Shown one piece after another: positions 22,045-32,695 of a DNA stretch of 64,000 nt; position 1 is the stretch's first letter, and every line of letters begins with the position of its first letter. The position numbers and the translations under genes were made by a program. The DNA comes from Thelonectria olida (Eukaryota; Ascomycota; Sordariomycetes; Hypocreales; Nectriaceae), in NCBI GenBank assembly GCA_020736575.1, contig JAGPYM010000067.1, forward strand, positions 52,178 through 116,177, in the 5' to 3' direction. The notes below the pieces were generated by a model. The model was not told the DNA's origin. It saw only the letters and a program-made list of their open reading frames with translations, and made no database searches.

Positions 22045-22900
22045 ATAGCCCCGGCTTGGGGCGTAGTGGCACGTCTCTAGTCGCAGTTAAGCCAAACCTC
22101 TCAGATTGGGAACCTGGGTTAGGGACGAAAAAAAAAACTGCAGTCGGTTCAATTCCAGCAGCCGGCAGCCAGTTAAGCGCAAGCAAATTCTATAATGCTC
22201 CTGGGCCACATGTAAAAGGGCTTCCTGATTGGCCCGCACTGTATAAGTGTGCAAATAATTAGATACAATTAGTAGATTTCCTAATATTATAAGAGCTAAA
22301 GGCTGGTTTTAAAAGCTGAGGTATATTATATTAGCTAGTAGTTAGTTAATTATATGGCTGCGCGCTATAGCCAATTGCCTATAGGGGCATTTAATTCCGT
22401 GCGCGCTTAAAGGCTAGAGGTTTTCCCCCTATAAATAATATAAAATAGGGCTAGTTTAATAGTGGGAGCAATAACACAACCCAACCCCCTAATGGAAGTG
22501 ACTGTAAAAGGTAAATATATAAAAGATAGAGTAATAGAAACTCAGAGGAAAATCGACTTTTATTTACAATTGGTTGCAACTGCAAATAAGAAATAAAATG
22601 AAAAATAGGTAAACTAACTAATTAGAAAGAAGTAAGTTAAAAATATTAAAATAAATTATAAAAACTTGGGTAAAAACTTGATAAAAATTATAAAGAAGGT
22701 ATAATATCTATCCTTAGAGGTTTCTAGCCTTCCCTTTTAAGTTTATATAGTTTAATTTAATAAAAAGCTTAAACTATCTAATTCTTATTAACTTCTAATA
22801 AAAATCCTCCATTCTTATTATTACATTCTCTACTAATAACCCGCTACCACTACTATACTAGCTATAAAAAATATAAAATATTATAAATAATAATATATAA
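22045..22900 (+). repeat. SINE-like repeat, copy C (little mutated, with insertion)
   Basis: The head resembles a tRNA-type Pol III promoter: an A-box-like GGGGCGTAGTGG near 22065 and a B-box-like GGTTCAATTCC near 22147 (one mismatch to GGTTCGANTCC). The A-to-B distance of about 80 bp is longer than in a normal tRNA. The body runs through GGGCTTCCTGATTGGC and GGCTGCGCGCTATAGCC to ATAGGGCTAG at 22454, then resumes after the inserted element as CTATAAAAAATATAAAATA. Confidence 0.6.
22455..22857. mobile_element. 403-bp MITE-like insertion inside SINE-like copy C
   Basis: Flanked by CTAG direct repeats (22451-22454 and 22858-22861). Ends TTTAATAGTGGGAGC and, reverse-complemented, TATAGTAGTGGTAGC agree at 12 of 15 positions, forming short terminal inverted repeats. 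The uninterrupted site is visible in copies A (about 13522) and D (about 23634). No coding capacity. Confidence 0.6.
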
Positions 22901-23559
22901 TAGCTAAAATGCCTAACTTCTTATTAATTAAATATAATATAATCCAATTAAATAATAAAAGTTATATAACTACTTATTATATATTAGAATATATAAATTT
23001 CTTTAAATATATTAAGCTAATAAAAGATTTTAATAGGCATTTAAAAAAGTTATAACTCCTAGGCATTTTTATACTATTTAATATAAATATACTATTAAAT
23101 ATTAATTAAAAAATTAATTTAATTATTTTAAGTTATAAGATTCTAATTAAAAGACTTAATATATATTAATACTATTATTACTTTTTTAAATAAAAAGTTA
23201 AAAACCTTATATAACTTTTTAAAAAGAAAAGAAAAAACTCTTTTAATAATAATAATAAGCAATTTATTAAAATAATCTAATTAAATGCCTATAAGCTATA
23301 GCTTTAGGAGCTGCTATATATAGTAGTAATAATTTAAATAGTTACTTAAAAGGGAAGGAAAATTTAAAAATAAAAGGTAAGTTAAATAGATATAAGGGTT
23401 AAAAAGTGGGGGGGGGGAGCTAAAAAGGTTAAATAAAAAAGGAAAGTTTAACAAAGGTTAAAATAGGTTTAAAAGTATTTAAACTAATAGAAATAAAATA
23501 AGGCAACTAGGTAGTAAAATATATTAAGAGTTTATATAATAATAAAAATTACTAATTAT

Positions 23560-23675
23560 AAAAGCATTTGATTTTATATATATTTAAAAGCTAAAAGTCT
23601 TTTTTTTATAAATAATATAAAATAGAGCTAGCTATAAAAAATATAAAATATTATAAATAATAACTTTTTAAAATA
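23560..23675 (+). repeat. SINE-like repeat, copy D (3' fragment)
   Basis: Contains only the distal part of the repeat, from GCATTTGATTTTATATAT through AGAGCTAGCTATAAAAAA to the ATAAATAAT tail, matching copy A at 13455-13560. Confidence 0.55.
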
Positions 23676-23849
23676 CTTTTTAATATTTTTTATTAATTTT
23701 ATATATTAAAAAAATATATATATATATATTTTTTAATTTATAATTTTTAGCCTTTTAGCTATTACTATTTTAAATTATAATTTTTTTAATTAATAAAAAA
23801 TTAATTATATTAAATATTATATATTATATAATTAAGTAAATTATATAAA

Positions 23850-24015
23850 TTAAATTTATATAAAATAATACTTTTAAATTAAAAGCTTAATATAAGGTTT
23901 TTTAAATAAAGTTTATAAAAAAAGTATTTTTATTTTAAAACTAATTATATATTCTATTAATAAGCTTCTTATAATAAATATAAGCCTAAAATTTAACTTA
24001 TATTACATTTATTAT
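23850..24015 (+). repeat. dispersed ~170-bp AT-rich repeat, forward copy
   Basis: Runs from AAAAGCTTAATATAAGG to ATAAATATAAGCCTAAA; this is the last copy before normal-composition DNA resumes at about 24.27 kb. Confidence 0.5.
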
Positions 24016-24303
24016 ATTTTTAAAATTTTAACTTTTTTACAAATACTAATATATTAATACAAATTATTAAATATAAAAAAGTTTTTAAAGTAAATATTAA
24101 ATAATACTAAGTAAAATATAAAATTAAAAGTAAATTAAAAGTTAAAATACTAAATATAAAATAGAGCCTTTTATTTATATTTAAAATATTTTAATTAAAA
24201 TATACCTTTTACTAAATAAAGAAATTCTAGTAGGTTAGGCCAGTTTAGCTATTATTATATCTAATAACAAAGCAAGCGAGGAAAGAATGTCACGGCGGCT
24301 TTG

Positions 24304-24690
24304 CTAGAACGTTAGGAAAGCTCTTGAGTGCGTTTCCAAGGTGCCCCATATGTCCTCGGCCGCGGGTGGTCCGTAGGCTGTTAGCGAGGGGATGCGGCTC
24401 AAGGCTGATCGAGTCGAAGCCACGGATAGCTTCATCGCGGCTTGATCAACTTTCCCCTGCCGGAAGCAACAATGGGCAAGCTCGATGGGAGCCGCAAACT
24501 GGTCCGGGTGATAGTCACCACGATGAGCCCCCATGCGCTTCTGGCTGCCAGCAATATGGTGCAGCAATTCCTCAGCCCCAGCGTACCGGCCCTGTTGCGC
24601 GGGGATGCACTCCACGATAGGCTCCATGTTTAAGTGGGAAATAGTTGTCAAATTCATGGGTCGTCCAGAATAATGTCCAGAGCTCCCCGA
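24304..24690 (-). pseudogene. tetratricopeptide-repeat (kinesin-light-chain type) fragment
   Basis: One open stretch of about 125 codons without a credible ATG contains GRYAGAEELLHHIAGSQKRM, then HRGDYHPDQFAAPIELAHC and RQGKVDQAAMKL. This is the 42-residue TPR layout common in fungal NLR-like and KLC-type proteins. Only about 1.5 repeats remain between the AT-rich block and the 3' end of the alpha-galactosidase gene, so it is probably a truncated leftover. Confidence 0.5.
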
Positions 24691-24692
24691 TG

Positions 24693-26299
24693 TCACAGCT
24701 CGTCTCTGCGAACCTGATATCTTTTCAGGTTAGGGGTCTGACTCCTTAATCTAAATGCCGACACACCATGGCGCGGTACCCTTGCCCGTAAATCACCCCA
24801 CGCCTTAACGCTTCCAATTCTTTTGCCGAAAAGTCTCTTGTCGCCCAGACGGAGACCCTCAGCGTAGGGGAGATCTGTCGAGTTGTACCAGTTGGTTTGT
24901 TTCAGCGTTTCTCCTGCGGCCTCCAGCTTGCTCTCAAAGCTCGCATCTCTCAGAGCCTCTGCCACACCATTGTGCATTCGGTTTGCCCAGAGGTCATAAA
25001 CATCCCAATCGTGCTTTACTTGTGGCGCTGAGCCACCGGGACCGTCCGACACGAAAATCTCTTCTAGAGAGCATGACATATCAACGTCCTCATCTGCAGC
25101 ATTAAGAAATGCGACAACTTGATCTCCATTGGCCAAAGGCCCGCTCCACACCTGGATTTCCCCAACGCCATATTTATCCTTCTTGGCGCTATAATCAACA
25201 TGGACCCTGTAGGCTGACCGCCCAGCTGGGTCTTGATTGATCGCAATTATGGCAGGGTTGTTCAGGATGGTGAGGGCCGAAGGAGACAGTGTGCGGAGAT
25301 CAGCGCCAATGAGGAGAGGGGACTTGAGAAGCGCCCACATTGTGAAATGAGCCTTATACTCATCATCTGTCATCCCGCCCAGACCTACCTCGAGCATGTC
25401 GAGGTCATTCCAGGCTCCCGGCTGGGCACGGTCGGCATAGGCAGCAACCCGATTGAGAATATACAGGACAGAGCAATGAGCTCCAAACGAGGTGCACATG
25501 GACTGGCTTGGATCATCGCAGCTGTTCTTCTTAGCAACGACTTTCTGGGGCGATGGCTGAACTTACGCGCAAAGAGCGTCAGGCCTAGAGAAGGAATCGT
25601 AGATATCGCCCGTCACGCGCCACGAGTTGGCCAGAGAAGCCCCCCAGAAATAAACATAGTCCTCGCCCCAACTGCAGAGAGAGTAGAGAATGGGCCTTCC
25701 AGTCCTGTTCAGAGCTGAATACATTGTTTCAAATCTCTTGAACGACGTCTCCGGGGTTCCGTATCGACCTCGAGAGTAGCAGTTGTCATACTTGAGGTAG
25801 TCTACGCCCCAAGATGCAAACGACTGGGCGTCGTTCTGCTCCCAGTCCAGCGATCCAGGGTAACGAGCACATGTTAGCTCACCAGCACTCGAATATATAC
25901 CGAATTTGAGTCCCAAGTTGTGGATGTTATCCGACACGAACTCCATGCCGTTTGGGAACCTCGCCATGTCCGGAAACTGGAAGCCGTCCTGACCTCTACC
26001 ACCGGACCAGCAATCATCTAGAACCACGTATTGGTAGCCTAGATCTCGAAGGCCCAGGTACACGAGCTGTTTGGAAGTACTGAGGAGGAGGTCTTCTGAA
26101 ACATCGCATCCCATGGAATTCCAGTTGTTCTATTCGCGAGAATTAGTGACTAAGCTCAGCAGGCCAACCACGAATGAACGAGGCACACCCATCCCATTTG
26201 CGGGGTTCGTGCTAGGCCGTTATCAAGAGCAAATGCCAGGCCAAAAAGGCTTGCTACATAGCCAGCGGCTCTGCAGGAGGGTCTTGTGCTCAGGCGCAT
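24693..26299 (-). CDS. secreted GH27 alpha-galactosidase, 495 aa
   Basis: Exons 26299-26189, 26129-25567 and 25506-24693 (1,488 nt). The start ATG at 26299 gives MRLSTRPSCRAAGYVASLFG and a signal peptide probably cleaved near residue 25, ahead of LARTPQMGWNNWNS. The GH27 catalytic domain follows: VVLDDCW, YLKYDNC with nucleophile D152, WRVTGDI with acid/base D212, GAWNDLDMLEVG and KSPLLIGADL; a beta-sandwich C-terminal domain closes the protein. It releases terminal alpha-galactose from melibiose, raffinose or galactomannan outside the cell. The acceptor of intron 2 (CCAAG) was chosen because it alone keeps the frame. It lies beside a GH32 remnant and an alpha-glucoside permease. Confidence 0.9.
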
Positions 26300-26839
26300 T
26301 GTAGAACGTAGTAGAAGCCCAGCTGAAGGGGAGAGGGCGGCGTGAGAAAGCCGGGAAGATGTCTTCACATCTTGCGCTTCACTTTTAAGGTAAAAAGTTG
26401 TCTCTTGTTACAAGGTCTGGATTGATTTCCCAGTCGGTCCGACTTGCCCCGGCTGACTTTTCCATTTGGTGGCGGGGTTTCATTACCGCTAGACTGTACG
26501 GGGTTATATTCGGGGAACACATGTGTACAACGCAGATCATTGACCCACTTCTCTCTGCCCCCGCAACTGTCAAGCACGGACATGAGGATCTTGTCCACTA
26601 GCCCGGATCGTCTAGGTCACGGACTAAACAAGCGCATGTGGGGCATCTCGATCAGGGCGTCATCCTCAGGTCATCACCATCCTTAATTCCGCGTGTACTC
26701 CTGAGTGTCAGGCTGCTTGTCCTTGCCCAGAGTCCTTAGATCTTTGGCCTTGGTGAACGTGACTGTAAGTTGACATGGTCATTTGTTGGATATGGGTGCG
26801 TTTGCGGTCATACCTGACCGCGATGGTACCTTCATACTC
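26300..26839. other. intergenic, upstream of the alpha-galactosidase
   Basis: No supported gene. The part nearest 26300 should contain the alpha-galactosidase promoter. Confidence 0.4.
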
Positions 26840-27105
26840 CGTACCCTCGGTGTTTCTCCTCATCCTCTGTTCACTACGATAGATACGAGGACTGGAGCTG
26901 AGATGGAGGAGGAATTACGCATACACATGTTCTAGACCAAGGCGTGTTGGAAGTATTTTTCAACGAGCGCACAGCTGTCACTAGCCGCCTTTACCCTTTA
27001 TCGGTGCAGGATACCGGTTTACAGCTGTTTGCCGAGGGTATGAATGAGGCGGAAGTCACCCCCTTGGATGCACAAGGAGCTGTCTGGGATGGTCTTGCAG
27101 CATAG
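26840..27105 (+). pseudogene. GH32 (invertase/inulinase family) C-terminal fragment, frameshifted
   Basis: The end of a GH32 beta-sandwich is readable as LDQGVLEVFFNERTAVTSRL, then YPLSVQDTGLQLFAEG, ending VWDGLAA and a stop at 27103-27105. The preceding strand EELRIHMF sits in another frame. Loss of one base near 26932 (TTC|TAG) separates the two and creates a stop. No upstream five-bladed propeller with the WMNDPNG motif was found, so only about the last 80 codons survive. Confidence 0.6.
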
Positions 27106-28510
27106 TGGCTCCCTGTGAATGGTACAGGGCGCCGTGACAGCAGCGAGGGCGGGCTACTTCATATTGGGCCAGTTTTCGAATGTCGACGGATATTCAAAGC
27201 AGACTTTTTGGTTAAACACCAAACCGTGCCGGGAACGATTGAAACTTGAGTATATTTACAACGTGGGGCCAGGAGACAACAATTCATAAACGAGGGAGCG
27301 AATAGTGGTCGTTGACTATAATTCTGCTGAGCCTTAAATCTGTCTGCTCTGGCACGTCTACCCGAGAAATGCCAATCAAGGTCATTGCCGGCATTCTTGG
27401 AGACACTCTAGTGATCGAGTCGGTTCGGAGGGATTGCAGCCGGCTATCCGTCCGCTCGGATAATGGAAGCGACGAATCGCTCCCACAGAATCGGCTGTGG
27501 CTGGCAGCCCCGCAGGCCGAGACACGGCAGCCAACACAGCAGGACCAGACAAGATCCCGAACTAAAACGCATGGGTCAAGTATCAACTCAGTGACACCTG
27601 ATTAATTAGCCTGTGCTGCCTTTCTCAGTGGCGGGTCGCTGGTTATTGCCCAATGAGCGTTTTCGAGTACATGTGCTGGGATGACTCTAATAGTGATGAG
27701 AGTGGGATTCACTCCATCATTGAGTGGCGTTGGTACGTTGGCCTGATCGTAAAATGCAACCATCCCCAAGCGAGATGATTTAGAACACCCTTGTAGGGCA
27801 TTTTGCTTCGAAACCATAGAGGCGTACACCTTCCAAAAGTCATTACCCGGGAGGAGGCGATGAGAACGCCACAATTAGGAGCTGCCTGAACCAATTGCTT
27901 TGCTCGGGTCGACAACACCAGTCGTCAGTCTGAGTACACGGCAGCAGGGCCAGCCAGTATTGACAACGAGGCCTGGCTTCGCCCAGTCCTGCATTGCTTA
28001 GGCTTGGTTAACCAACGAACAAGGATTAAAAAATTGTGGTGGTGAGGTCCTGGGGCGAGACTCTCACTGCCAAGGCTGGAGTGGAGTTAGAGGCACTAAA
28101 CCTCTGCTGCGTTCGACCTTGTCGGACCGACGAAGGTCTGGGGTGGGTCGGCCGGGTTGAGTCAGGTTGGCTCCAACGTCCCCGAAGGGTGTCGATGGCC
28201 GCCCTCCGCGTCTCTGAAAGTCTCCTCACGTGAGGCTGTGTGAAGACTTTGAACCCAAGCATCCTGGGATTGAGTGTTGTATTGCCCCATGGGGTAACCT
28301 GCTTCCCCTGTGGTCATTCCACCCCCACAACTCAACGTCAGGCCTGGGGCGTGCGGCTCTTTCGGATTTCGCATATAAGGTCACGGGCTTCTCCCTTCAC
28401 CAAGACAATCATCGATATATCCAGCTTCGCATGGCTTGAGAGTACAACGACACTGCTGATTCTTCTACAACCAAGTCTCTGCCGAGTTTGCAGAATTCGG
28501 TCTTTTCACC
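27106..28510. other. intergenic, including the promoter of the MFS permease
   Basis: No supported gene. An open stretch of about 90 codons on the minus strand (27602-27874) has no recognisable domain and is left unassigned. CTGGGG hexamers matching the CreA/CRE1 consensus (SYGGRG) occur at 28050-28055 and 28344-28349, consistent with glucose repression of the downstream permease, though single hexamers are common by chance. Confidence 0.4.
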
Positions 28511-30455
28511 ATGACTGCTCTGACCCAGGCCCAGGGCCCCATTGGCAAAGACAAGCCTATCTCTGCCATGGAGCCTCACATCCCCGAAGGCACAGCTGTT
28601 GCTGTTGATATTGAACGTGGCATGACAGTCAAGGACTCCCTGAGGTTGTGGCCCAAGGCAATCATCTTTTCTTTCCTCATCTCACTGGCCATCATCATGG
28701 AGGTACATTCTCCCGTCTTGCTCTCAACTCAATACCAAAACCAACTAACGCAATCACACCAACCTAGGGCTATGATACGAGCTTGATGTCCAACTTCTGG
28801 GCCTACCCTGCTTTCGTAGAGCGATTCGGAGATGAGGTTGACATCGATGGAAATCCCATCGTTTCTGCTCGCTGGCAGACCATCGTTCTCAACTCGACGC
28901 AGGTCGGCTCTATCATTGGGCTCTTCATCAATGGCATTGTGACGGAGTGGCTTGGATATCGTAAGACCATGATCATCACCATGATTGTCATGATCGGTGC
29001 CATTTTCATACCCTTTTTCTCCACTGGACTGCCAATGTTCCTCGCCGGTGGCATTGTGCAGGGCATTCCCTGGGGAATCTTCCAAACTTTGGCAGTTACT
29101 TATGCCGCAGACATCTGTCCTCTCAAGCTCAGAGGCTACATGACGTCATGGGTAAGTGATTTCTGTCGTCAAGCAGGTTGCATCGGCGCCGATGAATCCC
29201 TGGCCATACTTGGCAGAGGCAAGCAGGAGAGGGGCTGATCATGGCTTCTGCCCAACTAGATCAACATGTGCTGGGTCATCGGCCAATTCATCGCCGTCGG
29301 CATTCTAAACGGCTTCATTTACCGAGACGACGAGTGGTCTTATCGCGTTCCCTTCGCAATCCAGTGGGTAAGTACATGCCAGCCCCAGAGGGTGACTTGA
29401 ACATGGCCTGACGCTCGGTAGGCCTGGCCGATCCCAATCATCATGGCCTCCATCTTCGCTCCCGAAAGCCCCTGGTGGCTCATCCGTCACGGTCGCACCG
29501 ACGAGGCTCGCGCTGCCATACAAAAGCTGACGACGCCCCGCCCCGATATCGACTTTGACATCGACGCGCACCTCGAAATGATGCGCTTGACTGTTCAATT
29601 CGAAGCGCAGACGGCTGGCGCTGGTGGGCACTACTGGGATTGCTTCCGCGGTGCTGATCGGCGTCGCACCGAAATCGCAGCCATAACCTGGACGACGCAT
29701 GCCTTTTGCGGTGCCCCATTTATCGGTTACGGTATTCAGTTTATGATCCAGGCCGGTCTAGATCCCGACAATGGTTTCTCCATGAGTCTTGGTCAAATGG
29801 GCCTCTCGCTCACCGGTTGTATTGTCGCTTGGTGGGTTATGACCCACGTTGGACGCCGTACCATGTACGTCACCGGCCTAGCCGGAATGACCGTCATTCT
29901 CTTGGTCATTGGATTCCTTGGCCTCGCACCTCGAAGCAACTCAGGGGCTTCCTGGGCCGTTGGTGTTCTGATTATGATGATGGTTTTGGTGTTTCAGTTG
30001 ACGGTAAGTGGGACTCCCACATCGAATTTGGATACGCATGACCCTAGAACTAAGTCACGAACCAACAGGTTGGTCCCTCTTGTTATACGATTGTTGCGGA
30101 GACTCCGTCTAGTCAACTTCGCGTCAAGACAGTGGCTATTGCCCGAGCTTCGTACAATGCCGGAGGGTTTATCACGAACGCCCTGATGCCACAGATTATT
30201 GGCCGTAATGCGTGGAACTGGGGTGCCAAGGGCGGGTTTTTCTGGGCTGGTATTGCATTCTTATTTCTTGTCTGGACCTGGTTTCGTCTCCCTGAGACCA
30301 AGGGACTGACCTACACTGACCTGGATCTTCTATTTGAGCACGGGGCTCCGACGCGGAAGTTCTCGCCTGAAGCCGCCGATATCCTGCGACCTCAGCTTCA
30401 AAGCGTGGCGAAGGGGCACGACAAGGCAGCCTTTGTTCAGGCTGAGGTGGCTTAA
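28511..30455 (+). CDS. MFS alpha-glucoside/maltose-type permease, 550 aa
   Basis: Exons 28511-28702, 28768-29151, 29260-29367, 29422-30003 and 30069-30455 (1,653 nt); every exon ends in phase 0. Markers of the fungal alpha-glucoside:H+ symporter branch are MEGYDTSLMSNFWAYPAF, GLFINGIVTEWLGYRKT, APESPWWLIRHGR, GYGIQFMIQAGL, AETPSSQLRVKTVAIAR and the C-terminal LPETKGLTYTDLDLLFE. A hydrophilic N-terminus of about 45 residues precedes TM1. It is probably a plasma-membrane importer of sucrose, maltose or related glycosides. The adjacent alpha-galactosidase and GH32 remnant make products of raffinose-type sugars a reasonable guess. Confidence 0.88.
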
Positions 30456-31270
30456 AAAGACAGTGAGAAGGTTGGAAAGGCGCACAGGGGTCGTGTGTAT
30501 AACTGATAACCTATCTTGTAAAGTATTGTTACCCGCCATAGCATTCTTCAAGCTTCGATTCTTGTTGTGTGTCGACTAAATCATGCCCAAGATTTAAATG
30601 GTACTACTGATTTCATCTGCGTTACATAACCTTTGTTCCTAAAGTGAAAGTTAGCCACTGCCTCAGTCCTAGTACAGCAGTTCAAAGATATATGATTTGT
30701 GCCCAGATCTAGCAGGAACGCTTGGTATCCCAATCCGGGGGTATCTTTACAGGCGAAATTCGCTTAGGGCTGTTGACACTATCTCACTCTCATCCACTTA
30801 AGTATTCAAGTCGGGAACGGGCCCCGTTCCAGCTTTTAGACGAATTAGAGCTCTAAGAATCCTATTCTAATTAGTAATCAGTAATATAAGTGCGGCTTGG
30901 GTTGGTACGTGTTGTGTGAAACTGAGAGAAATTTTTAAGAGGAATGGAAAGTATATGCTTAAATGCGTGTAAAGTCTACTATAACTCTTCTTAAAGTAAA
31001 AATTACATTAATTAATAGATGTAATAATAATGTTACTCTCTCATATTCTTTGGATTTCAAACTACGCACTAACATTATATAAGATCATGAACACTGGTTG
31101 GGGCCTTGAAGACCTAAGTCCCAGTTGCCTCCTGGAGATCCTCTCCTGTCGCCGCTGGTGACTTTTTCATAGGCTGCAGCAAGCGACCCATAGTCCTAGC
31201 AACAATATCTCTCGTGCAGTCTCGTTTTTGCCGTGACTGGCCTCCCGGTCCTATCTAAGACCCCATGATT
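30456..31270. other. intergenic between convergent genes
   Basis: Convergent 3' ends with a locally AT-rich stretch at about 30.85-31.08 kb. No gene seen. Confidence 0.4.
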
Positions 31271-32249
31271 CTACAACCCATTATCGAGAAATGCGTTGAT
31301 TGAGAATGCGACACTTTCAGCCTGCTGAAAAAGAAAACCATGCCCTGAGTCCGGATACAGGTGTAAGTACCCTGCGGAGCTTTTAAGCTTCCTCCACATC
31401 AGGATACTATTCTCTGTTGGCATCAGTACGTCCTGACTTCCTGCGATGCAATTAGTGCTATTGTGAAAAGCAATCCGATATCAGTCTTACCGTTCGCTAT
31501 CAGAACTGGTATGTTCAGCTCGTCAAATCTATCATAAGACCCTGCCTCGGCCTCCGAGGCATTCATGAACCGCGAGAATGCAGCAGCTTGCTTGTCTGCA
31601 CCATCCGCATCAACATAACTGGCTCTATGGGGCCGAGATGAGGTAATCCTCTCCCAAACCGCCTCTCCAAGCTCCTGACTGCGCTTGGAAGAGGTAAAGA
31701 ATCCCTCTAAAAAGGCGTTCCTGTGCTCCTCTAAGGTGGTAGCGGCTTTGAGCTTGCCGAACATTTCGAAGTCTGGCAACACAACACCGTCGCCAAAGCT
31801 GGGAATTGTGGCGCATAAGATCAAACGACGCACAAGGTTTGGTGCCTTGAGAGCCATCATCTGTGCAACAGTGCCGCCCAGTGAGAAACCCATCAAGTCG
31901 ATCTGATTAAAACCAATTCCTCGAACCGCATCGATATAAACCTGAGCAAAGTCTACGATGGTCTTGGGAATGGTGCCCTCAGATCGGCCGACGCCGGAAT
32001 TGTCAATTAGTACCACGTGCCGCCGAGCTGCAAGATGATTAATCAGGACGGGATCCCAGTGGTCCATTGTCCCCCTTACAAAGTTGGTGTGAGCAGTTGA
32101 CCTGTATACGAGACAGTGGATCATGAAACACACCTGAAATACGCCAGTAAAACGAGAGGAACGCCGCGTACTGAGCCAATGGACCGGAAGGCCAGCCGAT
32201 CTTTCCCAACCGTGATGAATTGATCACTCGCTGTTTCGTATGTAGTCAT
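31271..32249 (-). CDS. alpha/beta-hydrolase fold protein, 289 aa
   Basis: Exons 32249-32134, 32074-31491 and 31440-31271 (870 nt). The acceptor of intron 1 (TGTAAG) was chosen because it restores YFRGTMDHWDP, the conserved oxyanion-strand segment; the upstream alternative would insert extra residues. The nucleophile elbow is GFSLGG with Ser near 103. The acid lies in NGSQDVLMPTENS, and the His in YPDSGHGFLFQ near the C-terminus. LIDNSGVGRSEG is the usual fungal/bacterial signature of this subfamily (haloperoxidase or epoxide-hydrolase-like esterases). No signal peptide, so probably cytosolic. The substrate is unknown. Confidence 0.87.
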
Positions 32250-32424
32250 TGCTTTTTTTTTGTAGCTCTGTATCTTGATTCCTTTGCTGGTGTGAAGGAC
32301 TCGGGCAATTGTTTTTGAGGTGATTGATGAAGGCAGAACTTGGCGAAATATTCAGATGTGGTGGTGAGATCATTATTTATACTGGAATCCAACTTTCGGA
32401 ATTAGGGCTCGGGTCTATGAAGCA

Positions 32425-32695
32425 AAAGCCGCATGCGGCATATCATACGGACAAAAAAGAACTATCTGCATCTGTATACAGCATAAAACCAACTTTTGCA
32501 CATCTCTCTATTCAGGGAGCGGCAAAATGCGGCGTACTATAAGCCGCATACGCCATGTTATGCGGCGAAAAACGTGCACCTATGCGGCATGACATGAAAA
32601 TTTAGTCTACATGCTCCGTCCAGGCCGGCGGTAAAGTGCGGCGCGCTGTAAGCCACATGCGGCATACCAAGCAGCGAAAAATTATCGCATCCAAT
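32425..32695. repeat. imperfect repeats built on TGCGGC / GCCGCA
   Basis: The stretch AAAATGCGGCGTACTATAAG with a following GCGGCGAAAAA recurs about 110 bp downstream as AAAGTGCGGCGCGCTGTAAG with AGCAGCGAAAAA. A third, weaker relative (AAAAGCCGCATGCGGCATAT) lies near 32427. A related run of GCCGCA words occurs at about 39950-39975. Confidence 0.5.

Larger units (their letters stand above)
18880..24270. repeat. AT-rich block 2, RIP-like decayed repeats
   Basis: Mostly A/T with stops in all frames. Long stretches repeat block 1 (around 19.69-20.50 kb against 12.0-12.8 kb). Islands of normal composition occur at 19.2-19.5 kb and 22.0-22.5 kb. The latter is a little-mutated copy of a repeat present in decayed form elsewhere in the window. 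No gene is supported. Confidence 0.8.

Noticed and set aside
22045..22160. A functional tRNA gene at the head of SINE-like copy C
   Set aside because: The B-box-like element is good but the spacing from the A-box is too long, an A-run lies between them, and no cloverleaf with paired acceptor ends could be drawn.
10905..24270. CRISPR array or prokaryotic features in the repeats
   Set aside because: The repeats are eukaryotic, AT-rich and irregularly spaced. The tandem array at 19.33 kb has no unique spacers.
24693..24696. Small gene starting at the alpha-galactosidase stop
   Set aside because: The open frame at 24304-24696 has no ATG at its beginning and resembles only part of a TPR protein. 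It is listed as a fragment, not a gene.
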